Shown in pieces: positions 45,253 to 53,137 of a stretch of 64,000 nucleotides of DNA. Made by a program: the position numbers and the translations under genes. The stretch covers positions 244,121 to 308,120 of the forward strand of contig NZ_LMSJ01000054.1 in assembly GCF_001428105.1 (NCBI RefSeq), written 5' to 3'. The DNA is from Paenibacillus sp. Soil766. Its GTDB lineage: Bacteria > Bacillota > Bacilli > Paenibacillales > NBRC-103111. Positions within the stretch are counted from its first letter, which is position 1, and each line of letters begins with the position of its first letter. The notes below the pieces were generated by a model. That model was not told the DNA's origin and did no database searches. It saw only the letters and a list, made by a program, of their open reading frames with translations.

Positions 45253-45456
45253 TTATCCTCCTCCAACGAAATGAACGATCTCAATTTTGTGACCTTCCGC
45301 AAGCTCAGCGCCGGCGTGATCCTCTTTATGTAAAATGGCTGCGTTATGCTCAACCACGAGCATTTTGTCGCTTAGGTCGAAATGCTCAAGCAGCTCTACA
45401 ACGGTCCGAATCGTATCGGGTACGTCGACCCGCTGACCATTAATGTGCAGTTTCAA
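45253..45456 (-). CDS. thiS: Sulfur carrier protein ThiS
   Basis: The 67-residue ubiquitin-like protein begins MKLHINGQRVDVPDT and ends in VHFVGGG, the Gly-Gly tail that is adenylated and thiocarboxylated to donate sulfur to ThiG. Its start lies inside the end of thiO, and thiG follows after four bases, so the three genes are translationally coupled. Confidence 0.95.
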   Translation of the reverse strand: MKLHINGQRVDVPDTIRTVVELLEHFDLSDKMLVVEHNAAILHKEDHAGAELAEGHKIEIVHFVGGG

Positions 45457-46672
45457 TGCTTATCAATTCCTTTCCTGTAGCTGAAAATGTGTCCTGATCC
45501 TGCTGACTCACTCGATTAGTCTTTGGCGATAAATCCGGGCTGAAGGCATCTAGCCAAGGGGCTATCGCACTATTCCCCTGTTCACTTGTGCCCTCTCCAC
45601 CCAAAATCAAATCCGCCATCACCCTCCCGGTGATCGGGCTCAGCAATATCCCGTTGCGGTAATGACCGCACGCTGTATACAAACCCTCCACCGTCGGCAC
45701 TTTGCCGATGTATGGCAGTCCGTCCGCTGTCTGCGGACGCAGCCCCGACCAAGCCTTCTCCCACTCAGCATCGCAAAGTAGCGGCATGAGGCCCCTCGCG
45801 CGTTCCATCAGCTCGGCTAGCCCTGATAGCGACACCTTGCGGTCATAGCTGTGCGGCACGACTGTCGCGCCAACCACCAGCCGTCCGCCGGCTTTCGGAA
45901 CGATATAGCACCCTGGCGAGAACAGGGTTTTCTTCAATATAGGCTTCGGCGTCCTTACGGAGAAGCACTCGCCCTTCACGGGATACATCGGCAACTCGAT
46001 GCCGATGCTGCCAAGCAGCTGACCGCTCCACGTGCCTGCGGCGACAACCACGTGGTCGCTGTAGAGGGGACCGGCGGCCGTCTGCACGCCGATGACGCGC
46101 TCCTGCGCGGTCAGCAGCCCTTGCACCTGGGCGAACGGTTGCACCTTCGCCCCAAGCACCCCAGCCGCCTGCGCGAATGCCGCCGCAAGCAGCGGAGCAT
46201 CAACCTGCCCATCATCGGGCAGGTACAGGGCTCCGCACGTCGCCCCGCTCAGCGCGGGCTCTATGGCCGTGGCTTCAGCAGCGCTGAGCCACTGGGCCTT
46301 CTCGCCCGCGGCGCGCTGGAGCTTCTCCCGCGCGCGCAGCTCCGCCTCTTGAACGTCGCTGAGCGCGACGTTCAGCAGCCCCTCACGGACGAGGCCGATG
46401 TCGATGCCCGTGAGTTCTCGCAGTTCCCCACTCAGCTCGGGGAACATGGCACGGCTCTTGCGCGCCCACTGGAACAGGGCGCCGGTATCTTCCATCTCGG
46501 ACTGCGCGCCGAGCATGCCGGCTGCCGCCGCCGAGGCTTCTGTACCTAGCTGGCTGCGCTCTAGCAGCGTGACGGATTGCCCTCTTTTGGCCAAGTAATA
46601 CGCGATGGATGTACCGATAACACCGCCGCCAATGATGATGACATGGGATCTTGTTGTTGACATTGTGCTCAC
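45440..46672 (-). CDS. thiO: Glycine oxidase (ThiO)
   Basis: The 410-residue FAD enzyme (DAO family) oxidises glycine to the imine needed by ThiG. Motifs: HVIIIGGGVIGTSIAYYLAKRG (Rossmann FAD site, residues 10-31, given here in parts), ERSQLGTEASAAAAGMLGAQ near 38, and LPYIGKVPTVEGLYTACGHYRNGILLSP near 310-340, where the His/Arg-Asn pair and GILLSP are conserved. The last 50 residues are a non-conserved tail. It overlaps thiS by 17 bases. High GC. Confidence 0.95.
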   Translation of the reverse strand: MSTMSTTRSHVIIIGGGVIGTSIAYYLAKRGQSVTLLERSQLGTEASAAAAGMLGAQSEMEDTGALFQWARKSRAMFPELSGELRELTGIDIGLVREGLLNVALSDVQEAELRAREKLQRAAGEKAQWLSAAEATAIEPALSGATCGALYLPDDGQVDAPLLAAAFAQAAGVLGAKVQPFAQVQGLLTAQERVIGVQTAAGPLYSDHVVVAAGTWSGQLLGSIGIELPMYPVKGECFSVRTPKPILKKTLFSPGCYIVPKAGGRLVVGATVVPHSYDRKVSLSGLAELMERARGLMPLLCDAEWEKAWSGLRPQTADGLPYIGKVPTVEGLYTACGHYRNGILLSPITGRVMADLILGGEGTSEQGNSAIAPWLDAFSPDLSPKTNRVSQQDQDTFSATGKELISIETAH

Positions 46673-46678
46673 CTCTAT

Positions 46679-47284
46679 TTATTGAAGCTCATCATGATAG
46701 GCTAGAACGGCTCCTAGCGGATCCGCTGCTTCCCAAATTCCGCTCATCACCGCGATGCCAGATGCTCCTGCATCCAGAGTGGACTTTACCCTCGCAGGTG
46801 TCATTCCACCTATCGCAATTACCGGAATATTAACGTGGCTAACTAGTTGTCTTAACTGCTCCAAACCTCTTGGTGGTACGCCTTGCTTAGAGCTTGTCGC
46901 AAAAATATGACCGAACATAACATAATCGGCCCCCTCTTGTTCACGCCATTTTGCCTCATCTGCCTGATGCACAGAGACTCCGATGCGCTGTATCCCCCGG
47001 CAAAACTCATCCTGCATAACAAGAGATGGCGTCGTACCTGGAAGCTGAACCCCCCCTGTTTGCAAGGCCAGAGCGACGGAGGGAAGCCCGTTAACGTACA
47101 GGCTTTTGGCAGGAATCCCTTGCTCCAATAAATACTGAATGCCGATAAACACTTCATCCAAGGATTTCGTTTTCTCACGAATATGAATCGCTGTGACATA
47201 CGGGTGAATCTGCGCCGCAATCTTTGCGATCTCAGACCATGTAATCTTCCCATTGGATATGACATGCAGCTCTTTCTCAGACAT
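46679..47284 (-). CDS. tenI: Thiazole tautomerase TenI (ThiE-like)
   Basis: The 201-residue protein resembles ThiE but lacks its full active site: ELHVISNGKITW replaces the ThiE N-terminus, and the VNDD pyrophosphate residues are missing (VNGLPSVALAL). It retains GADYVMFGHIFATSSKQG near residue 115 and PVIAIGGMTPARV near 160. In Bacillus, TenI converts the thiazole carboxylate tautomer after ThiG. It is the first gene after the TPP riboswitch. Confidence 0.92.
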   Translation of the reverse strand: MSEKELHVISNGKITWSEIAKIAAQIHPYVTAIHIREKTKSLDEVFIGIQYLLEQGIPAKSLYVNGLPSVALALQTGGVQLPGTTPSLVMQDEFCRGIQRIGVSVHQADEAKWREQEGADYVMFGHIFATSSKQGVPPRGLEQLRQLVSHVNIPVIAIGGMTPARVKSTLDAGASGIAVMSGIWEAADPLGAVLAYHDELQ

Positions 47285-47358
47285 TGAAGGCGACTCCTCT
47301 CAACGAAACCTCACTTCTCTTTAACCCTGCGAATCATCCTGACTGTGCAAATAAACAC

Positions 47359-47387
47359 AAAAAAACCACTTTCCTCAGGAAAGTGGT
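47359..47387 (-). terminator. TPP-controlled terminator ahead of tenI
   Basis: On the minus strand AACCACTTTCCT and AGGAAAGTGGTT form a perfect stem followed by seven T, 75 bases before tenI. Its first arm can instead pair with the GGAAAGTGG at the 3' side of the riboswitch (47437-47447), the expected antiterminator. Confidence 0.85.
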
Positions 47388-47435
47388 TGTAGGCTGCCTC
47401 ATCATAAACAGTAATAAAATCGGCTCCAAAGCTCG

Positions 47436-47517
47436 TTCCACTTTCCTCCGCTGGCATAAACCAGATCAGGTTCAAAGGGTTCAGTCTACACTGTCTCAGC
47501 CTCTCGGCGCCCCTAGG
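47436..47517 (-). promoter_or_regulatory. TPP riboswitch (THI element)
   Basis: The minus-strand leader contains the invariant blocks AGGGGCGCC, GAGAGGCTGAGA, ACCCTTTGAACCTGATCTGG and TTTATGCCAGCGGAGG in order with normal spacing. Bound thiamine pyrophosphate stops expression of the tenI-thiOSGDE operon by letting the downstream terminator form. Confidence 0.97.
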
Positions 47518-47642
47518 GATTCATTCGTATGCAATTACTAATCATCATAGCATGACAGCCAACTCTTGGAAATACCAATTTTCCATTTTCAATTGCAGTC
47601 AGCCTATCCTTTCTCAGTTTAGTGAGAATTACGTCTTCCTAC

Positions 47643-47670
47643 TGAAACCAATTCCATTACTTGCCGTATA
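47643..47670 (+). promoter_or_regulatory. SigW-type ECF promoter of hflK-hflC
   Basis: TGAAAC (47643-47648), exactly 16 bases, then CGTATA (47665-47670) matches the SigW/ECF consensus TGAAAC-N16-CGTA. It stands 37 bases before the hflK start, a normal distance for a leader of about 25-30 bases. Confidence 0.75.
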
Positions 47671-47706
47671 GAATATCAGTAAATCTTATATTAAGGGGTG
47701 TTTGTC

Positions 47707-48717
47707 ATGGAACCATTTGTACTGCCCGAACCCGATCGACGAAGACCATCCTCACTCCCGCCGCGCTTGTTTACCAAAATTACTATCGGCCTTGCTATCG
47801 TTCTCGCCCTTATTTTTGGTTCTTCTACCTTCTACACCGTACAGGAGCATGAGAAGGCGGCTATTCTAACATTAGGCAAATATACGACCGAGAAAGAAGC
47901 AGGGCTTCACTTTAAACTCCCGTTTCCCATTCAACAAGTGGTTGTACTTCCTGCCAAAAAGACACAACGTATCCAAATCGGTTTTCGTGAAGCCAATGGC
48001 AAAATCACTCCTGTCGAAGAAGAAGCCATGATGATTACAGGGGATGAAAATATTTTATCTGCTGATGCCGTGGTGGAATGGAATATCAGTGACATGCGTA
48101 ACTACTTGTACAATATTGATAATGCCGAATTGTTCCTTCGCAACTCCGCAAGTGCAGCGATTCGTTCAGTTATTGGCGCTACGGCGCTAGACTTTGCCAT
48201 TACAGAAGGAAAAACCGAGGTCCAAGGCAAGGTCAAAGAACGATTGATTGAGATGCAGACGAAGTATCAAACAGGTATCCATATTGTCGATTTGAAATTC
48301 CAAGATATCGAACCGCCAGCTGGCGATGTGCAGAATGCTTTTAAAGACGTAACGAATGCTCGTGAAGAGAAAAATACGAAGATTAATGTGGCTACAAAAT
48401 ACGAAAATGATATCCTTCCAAGAGAGCGCGGTAACGCTCAAGCACTGCTTGAGAATGCCGAAGCTCAGAAGAAATCACGGATTTTGAATGCGCAGGGGGA
48501 TGTTGCGAAGTTTAATGCCCTGTATGCGGAGTATGCCAATAATAAATCAGTTACAGAGAGCAGGCTTATCATAGAGACGTTAGAACAAATATTGCCGAAT
48601 GCCAAAATTTTCATTAGTGACAGTTCCGGCGAAACAGTTAAATATTTACCAATTAATGAGCTGTTGCGGAATCCTGCTGCTGCAGCAACTGGTACAACAG
48701 GAGGGACTGCGAAATGA
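47707..48717 (+). CDS. hflK: HflK, SPFH-domain regulator of the FtsH protease
   Basis: The 336-residue protein has a short basic, Pro-rich N-terminus, one membrane helix (IGLAIVLALIFGSSTFYTV, about 25-45), an SPFH/band-7 domain (QEHEKAAILTLGKYTTEKEAG) and a C-terminal coiled coil (AQALLENAEAQKKSRILNAQGD). With HflC it forms a cage around FtsH and limits degradation of membrane proteins. The ATG at 47707 has AAGGGG upstream. It overlaps hflC by four bases (ATGA). Confidence 0.95.
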   Translation: MEPFVLPEPDRRRPSSLPPRLFTKITIGLAIVLALIFGSSTFYTVQEHEKAAILTLGKYTTEKEAGLHFKLPFPIQQVVVLPAKKTQRIQIGFREANGKITPVEEEAMMITGDENILSADAVVEWNISDMRNYLYNIDNAELFLRNSASAAIRSVIGATALDFAITEGKTEVQGKVKERLIEMQTKYQTGIHIVDLKFQDIEPPAGDVQNAFKDVTNAREEKNTKINVATKYENDILPRERGNAQALLENAEAQKKSRILNAQGDVAKFNALYAEYANNKSVTESRLIIETLEQILPNAKIFISDSSGETVKYLPINELLRNPAAAATGTTGGTAK

Positions 48718-49586
48718 CCTTACAAAGTAAATGGATTTTGAGATCCATCATTGGTGTCGTTCTCGTCTTTTTCTTCCTGATCTCCATCTTTATTGTCAAA
48801 GAAGGCCAATACCGCGTCGTTCTCAAATTCGGTGAAGCCGTTCGTATCCAAACAGAGCCCGGTATTCATTTTAAAATTCCCTTCATTGAATCGGTTCGCA
48901 CGCTTCCTAAATATCAAATGGTGTATGATAGCAAGCCTACATCCATTCTGACCAAAGATAAAAAGCCGATCGAAGTTGATAACTATACGGTATGGCGCAT
49001 TGATGATGCTCAGCAATTCTTGCGCACGATTCAATCGATCACAGGCGGGGAAGAGCGTATCGATGCCGCCGTGTACAACACCGTTAGACGGAAGCTTTCG
49101 GAGATCAATTACAGCGATATCATCAGCGAGAATACGCAGCGCGGTAATTTGAACGATGAAATTACGAAGGAAGTTTCGGATTTGATGGAGCGTGATAATT
49201 ACGGCATTCAAATCGTTGATGTGCGGATCAAACGCACGGACTTACCCGATTCGAACAAGCAAAGCGTGTATAAACGGATGATCTCCGACCGCCAATCCAT
49301 TGCAGCGAAGTACTTGTCCGAGGGAGATGAAGAGTCGAAGAAAATCACCTCCAAGGCTGACAGACAAGCAAGCGAGTTGATCGCACAAGCGCAAGCGGAT
49401 GCTAAGAAAATCGTAGCCGAAGGCGAGCAAGAAGCGGCTAAAATTTACAACTCCGCTTACGGCCAGGACCCTGCCTTCTACAATTTCTATCGTACGTTGG
49501 ATAGTTACTTGGTGTCATTTAAAGGGGAGCCAGTCATTATGCTGCCAATTGATTCCCCGTACACGAAAATTTTACTAGGTAAATAA
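48714..49586 (+). CDS. hflC: HflC, SPFH-domain partner of HflK
   Basis: The 290-residue protein has one N-terminal helix (residues 10-28), the SPFH domain (VKEGQYRVVLKFGEAVRIQTEPGIHFKIPF, quoted in overlapping parts), the typical YDSKPTSILTKDKKPIEVD stretch and a coiled coil (IAQAQADAKKIVAEGEQEA). It is the normal partner of HflK. B. subtilis lacks hflKC, so it marks a lineage difference within Bacillales. Confidence 0.95.
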   Translation: MTLQSKWILRSIIGVVLVFFFLISIFIVKEGQYRVVLKFGEAVRIQTEPGIHFKIPFIESVRTLPKYQMVYDSKPTSILTKDKKPIEVDNYTVWRIDDAQQFLRTIQSITGGEERIDAAVYNTVRRKLSEINYSDIISENTQRGNLNDEITKEVSDLMERDNYGIQIVDVRIKRTDLPDSNKQSVYKRMISDRQSIAAKYLSEGDEESKKITSKADRQASELIAQAQADAKKIVAEGEQEAAKIYNSAYGQDPAFYNFYRTLDSYLVSFKGEPVIMLPIDSPYTKILLGK

Positions 49587-49609
49587 TATAATTACGCCCC
49601 AAGGTAACC

Positions 49610-49645
49610 AAGGCATGCTCATCTCAGGATGGCATGCTTTTTTTT
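49610..49645 (+). terminator. Terminator of hflK-hflC
   Basis: AAGGCATGCTCATC and GATGGCATGCTT form a stem with one bulge, followed by eight T, about 25 bases after the hflC stop. Confidence 0.85.
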
Positions 49646-49655
49646 ATTTATGTGA

Positions 49656-50423
49656 TTAACCTTCGTCCAAGGAGCAGGACAGCCACTCCCCATCACCTGG
49701 AATCACTAATTGATTCAACAACCCTTCCATTTCCAATCTGCTCAATAAATCCGCACGTGTCACGTGACAATGATTGATCGTATCCATGTGTACGGCAACG
49801 ATATGCGTGAATGGTGCGTACCTGCATAGGCTCACCACATCATTCGCATCCATTGTAATGGGATCACCTACTTCGAACTGAGCTCCACCCGCATTGACAA
49901 CGGTCCAAGCTGGTTGATGCACTTCCAACGCTCGCTGCACATCGTCACACCAAATCGTATCCCCCGCGAGATACAGTGTCGGCTCGTTCTCCGCTTTGAA
50001 AACAAATCCGGAAACCTGCCCCATCAACTTCCCAATCTCACCAGTCCCATGTTGTCCACCTGTTCGGAACAAGGTTACTCCCCGTATTATATAAGACTCC
50101 TGAATCGCCGTTACGGACGTAAACCCCGCAGCCGTAAACGCTCCTTCATCCCCTGGTTGGCACAGGATAGGCGTTGATTTAGGTATGGCTTCCGCAGCTG
50201 CCCGATCCCAATGATCCCCGTGCAGGTGGGTCACGATGACCACGTCGGGTTGACCTATTTCCGCTAATGGAAATGGCAGAGGCACGATCGGATTCCTTCT
50301 TGGATTAGCTGTATTCATGATCGGCGGATTGGCTCCTGCGTCACTAAACATCGGATCAATTAGAACTGTAACTCCTGCGTATTCCAGCCAAAGTGTAGCG
50401 TGGCGGATTAATTGAAGGTTCAT
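49656..50423 (-). CDS. Metallo-beta-lactamase-fold hydrolase (UlaG-like)
   Basis: The 255-residue protein begins LQLIRHATLWLEYAGVTVL and contains VTHLHGDHWDRAA (zinc motif HxHxDH, near residue 65), then RTGGQHGTGEIGKLMGQ and LAGDTIWCDDVQRAL near 155-165. This pattern fits the YddR/UlaG-type hydrolases of unknown substrate. The start at 50423 has AGAGGTG nine bases upstream. Monocistronic. Confidence 0.92.
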   Translation of the reverse strand: MNLQLIRHATLWLEYAGVTVLIDPMFSDAGANPPIMNTANPRRNPIVPLPFPLAEIGQPDVVIVTHLHGDHWDRAAAEAIPKSTPILCQPGDEGAFTAAGFTSVTAIQESYIIRGVTLFRTGGQHGTGEIGKLMGQVSGFVFKAENEPTLYLAGDTIWCDDVQRALEVHQPAWTVVNAGGAQFEVGDPITMDANDVVSLCRYAPFTHIVAVHMDTINHCHVTRADLLSRLEMEGLLNQLVIPGDGEWLSCSLDEG

Positions 50424-50549
50424 TCCCAAAGCACCTCTTATCTTATAATTGTTGTTCTGCTACAATTGTAAAATAGTTGGCGTGTTACTCATACAATCTG
50501 ATGAAAAGAATAATCGATTTTCCATTTCATTGTGAAAGGAATTTATAAC

Positions 50550-50981
50550 GTGTTAAGCAATCCACCGATCGATGAGATCGATTTACGTATTTTGCAACAT
50601 TTGCTGCAAGATGCCACTCAGTCGCACAAAGTCATTGGCCAGCAAGTACATTTAACGGGACAAGCCGTTGGTGCTCGCATTCGTAAGTTACAGGATCTCG
50701 GTGTAATAACTGGCTATACCGTAAACTGGAATCCCGAGAAAATAGGGCAAGTCGTGCATGCCTTTATCGTTGTTTTCATGAAATCAAACACCGCTCATCA
50801 AGCGTTCCTCGCTTACATTGGGCATCAGGAGAGTGTAGTTGAAACGCACCGCGTAAGCGGCGAAGGCTGCTATTGGATGCGGGTTCGCGTCCGTTCGCCC
50901 CTTGAATTGAATGCGTTCCTTGATGAGCTTCTCACATATGGCAATTACAAAGTCAGTCTTTCCATCGGTCAAGTTAAATAG
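50550..50981 (+). CDS. Lrp/AsnC-family transcriptional regulator
   Basis: The 143-residue protein has the Lrp helix-turn-helix (IDEIDLRILQHLLQDATQS near residue 8, VHLTGQAVGARIRKLQDLGVITGY) and a RAM ligand-binding domain (VETHRVSGEGCYWMRVRV near 95). These proteins sense amino acids as octamers. The GTG at 50550 has AAAGGA nine bases upstream. The downstream transporter gene starts after 42 bases on the same strand and is a likely target. Confidence 0.92.
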   Translation: MLSNPPIDEIDLRILQHLLQDATQSHKVIGQQVHLTGQAVGARIRKLQDLGVITGYTVNWNPEKIGQVVHAFIVVFMKSNTAHQAFLAYIGHQESVVETHRVSGEGCYWMRVRVRSPLELNAFLDELLTYGNYKVSLSIGQVK

Positions 50982-51023
50982 CAGACTAGACCTCAAGCTG
51001 ATCACGAAAGGATGTTCACCTAG

Positions 51024-52007
51024 ATGCTGCCTCAGTTGAATCGCCAACTAGAAAAGATTTTGCCACTCATCACCCCCATCAGTGTTCTTATCGGGGTTCT
51101 GCTTGGAAGTCACTTATCTGGATTCACTTATTTATCACCATGGTTGTTTGCTTTCATGACCTTCTCGGGAAGCATCGCTTCGAGCTTCAAAGAGTTCATC
51201 AAGGTGGTCGTTCAACCACTTCCTCTTCTTACTACCTTGTTCATTTTGCATGTCGGGATGCCGCTAATTGCACTCGGACTCGGTCATGCTGTCTATAGTC
51301 AAGAACCGTTGACGATTACGGGCCTTATTTTAGCCGCAGCCATTCCTACTGGGATTACAAGCTTCGTGTGGGTGGCGATTTATCGAGGCAATATTGTGCT
51401 GACGTTGTCGATCATCCTGATGGATACGATCCTTTCACCTTTCGTCGTACCTTATACGCTTTCTGTGTTGGTCGGCACTAAAGTGCAGCTCGATACGTTC
51501 GCAATGATGAAAGGCCTGTTCTTCATGATCGTCGTTCCTTCTCTCATCGGGATGGGGCTGAATCAATGGACGCGGGGAAAAATTAAGGAGCAGTGGGGCG
51601 GCCGTTTCGGTCCTTTTTCTAAACTATTCATGGGCGTTGTCGTTGCCATTAATAGCTCTGTCATCGCTCCGTATTTGCGCGACTTCAATGCGAAGCTGCT
51701 CGGGTTGGCAGGCTTTGTACTTGTCGTAGCCTCCCTGGGCTACATGATCGGTTGGCTCGTCGCTAAATTGTTCCGCTGGGAACAAGATGTCGTGGTTGCC
51801 CTTACTTTTAACAGTGGTATGCGTAATATTAGTGCAGGCGCGGTACTTGCCGTAGCATATTTCCCGCCGCCCGTGGCGATTCCAGTCGTGCTTGGCATGC
51901 TGTTCCAGCAGTCGCTCGCTTCCCTCTTCGGTTTTCTGCTGAATCGGAAATATGCGTTGAAAAGTGACACACCCAGCTTAACCGTTAATGGTGTTAAACA
52001 AATGTGA
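51024..52007 (+). CDS. Bile acid:sodium symporter family (BASS/SBF) transporter
   Basis: The 327-residue protein has nine to ten helices with the SBF pattern: FMTFSGSIASSFKEF near residue 45, ILAAAIPTGITSFVWVAIYRG near 110, LMDTILSPFVVPYTLS near 135, VALTFNSGMRNISAGAVLA near 255. Sodium-binding residues are expected in the IPTGITSF and FNSGMRN segments. In bacteria such proteins move organic anions (e.g. pantoate or keto acids); the substrate here is not known. The Lrp regulator just upstream hints at an amino acid-derived anion. Confidence 0.92.
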   Translation: MLPQLNRQLEKILPLITPISVLIGVLLGSHLSGFTYLSPWLFAFMTFSGSIASSFKEFIKVVVQPLPLLTTLFILHVGMPLIALGLGHAVYSQEPLTITGLILAAAIPTGITSFVWVAIYRGNIVLTLSIILMDTILSPFVVPYTLSVLVGTKVQLDTFAMMKGLFFMIVVPSLIGMGLNQWTRGKIKEQWGGRFGPFSKLFMGVVVAINSSVIAPYLRDFNAKLLGLAGFVLVVASLGYMIGWLVAKLFRWEQDVVVALTFNSGMRNISAGAVLAVAYFPPPVAIPVVLGMLFQQSLASLFGFLLNRKYALKSDTPSLTVNGVKQM

Positions 52008-52011
52008 AAAA

Positions 52012-52041
52012 AAGACTGCTCAGCTTTCGCTGGGCAGTCTT
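52012..52041. terminator. Bidirectional terminator between the SBF transporter and sdpI
   Basis: AAGACTGCTCAGC and GCTGGGCAGTCTT form a 13-bp stem (one wobble) around TTTC with A and T runs outside. Confidence 0.88.
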
Positions 52042-52053
52042 CATTTTACCAAT

Positions 52054-52692
52054 TTACTTCGAAAGGCGTGTAAACATCACATAGGAATAGATGATCGGAA
52101 TGAAGGAACTAACGACAATTGCCGTAATGAAGATGATGATTGCCATTGAACTCATTAAGAACGCCGCTATGAAGGCAATGATGCCGCCAATCATCATCAG
52201 CGGACCACCTAAACGATGCGTTTTTCTCCAAATTTCTTCATTTGCAAGTGTCCACGGTGTCCGTATGCCAAACGTGTAGTTGGGCTTCACTTGCGTTAAG
52301 AAATTCCCCATCACGGCAAACAACACACCTAGCAAAATCATCGTAATTTTCTTAAAGTCCAGGCTGTACCCTAAATTAAAGAATATGACTGCCCAGCCGA
52401 CAACAGCTAAAAGGATGCTAATCCCGAACCGCGTTACCTCATAAGCCGCAGGAAATTTCTCGAAATTCGCTTTCTTCGGATCAATTGCTCTCATCACTCG
52501 CATGAACAGCGGCAGCAAGCCTAACAGCACCAGCATGAGCAGCGACATTTCTTTGCTCATCGTACCGTTCACTTCATTATTCACGCCAAAATGACTCGCC
52601 ATCGTATCTGGTAGTCGATTATACAGTACGAATCCCCCTAGCGCTGGGGAAAGGCTAATCACATACAACAAAATCTCTTTCCACTTTTTCAT
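52054..52692 (-). CDS. sdpI: SdpI-family membrane protein
   Basis: The 212-residue protein has about six helices and the DUF1648/SdpI arrangement: LPDTMASHFGVNNEVNGTMSK near residue 28, then GNFLTQVKPNYTFGIRTPWTLANEEIWRKTHRLGG (quoted in parts) near 130-160. In Bacillus, SdpI protects against the SdpC toxin and relays its presence to SdpR. No sdpABC genes are seen here, so it is an orphan immunity-type gene. It overlaps sdpR by four bases. Confidence 0.92.
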   Translation of the reverse strand: MKKWKEILLYVISLSPALGGFVLYNRLPDTMASHFGVNNEVNGTMSKEMSLLMLVLLGLLPLFMRVMRAIDPKKANFEKFPAAYEVTRFGISILLAVVGWAVIFFNLGYSLDFKKITMILLGVLFAVMGNFLTQVKPNYTFGIRTPWTLANEEIWRKTHRLGGPLMMIGGIIAFIAAFLMSSMAIIIFITAIVVSSFIPIIYSYVMFTRLSK

Positions 52693-52967
52693 GATGATTC
52701 CTCCTCATCTTTTTTGTTAAGTATGTTAAACATCCATCCGATGACGTCTTCAACAACCGTGGTGTGCAAGGTGTATTGAATATGTTGCCCCTGACGTTCA
52801 TCCATTACCAATCCTGCCTGTTTAAGCAAGTTCAAATGATGCGATATGCTCGGCTTACTAATCTTGAAATGATCAGCGATATCACCAGCATGCATACTCT
52901 TTTCTCGCAACAATTGCAAAATTTCACGACGAGTCGGATCCGCTAGCGCTTTAAATGCCTCATTCAA
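52689..52967 (-). CDS. sdpR: SdpR-family ArsR transcriptional repressor
   Basis: The 92-residue winged-helix repressor matches SdpR: FKALADPTRREILQLLREK (residues 5-23), AGDIADHFKISKPSISHHLNLLKQAGLV (recognition helix, quoted as read) and YTLHTTVVEDVIGWMF. It represses its own operon; membrane SdpI recruits it away when toxin is present. A perfect inverted repeat lies directly upstream. AAGGAGGGG lies 13 bases before the ATG. Confidence 0.93.
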   Translation of the reverse strand: MNEAFKALADPTRREILQLLREKSMHAGDIADHFKISKPSISHHLNLLKQAGLVMDERQGQHIQYTLHTTVVEDVIGWMFNILNKKDEEESS

Positions 52968-52983
52968 AAGATTGCCCCTCCTT

Positions 52984-53003
52984 ATTTAGATATTTATCTA
53001 AAT
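52984..53003. promoter_or_regulatory. SdpR operator
   Basis: ATTTAGATA-TT-TATCTAAAT is a perfect 9-bp-arm inverted repeat ending 17 bases before the sdpR start. On the minus strand it directly follows a TATAC-type -10 (TTATTATAC), so a bound repressor would block initiation. Confidence 0.8.
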
Positions 53004-53064
53004 GTATAATAAGATAATACCTCTGTTCTTCCAACATGTCAATTGGCGTTTGCTCTCCTTCGTT

Positions 53065-53093
53065 TTGGCGATTAGACGAAGTAGGTTTATAAT
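53065..53093 (+). promoter_or_regulatory. SigA promoter of the MFS transporter gene
   Basis: TTGGCG, a 17-base spacer and TATAAT lie 45 bases before the ATG. Confidence 0.75.
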
Positions 53094-53137
53094 GAGAAAA
53101 TCATACTTACATCTCTCGTCAGACAGGATGGATCCGC

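Noticed and set aside
45851..46549. 232-codon plus-strand frame opposite thiO
   Set aside because: It is a shadow of the GC-rich thiO gene; there is no ribosome site or family resemblance.
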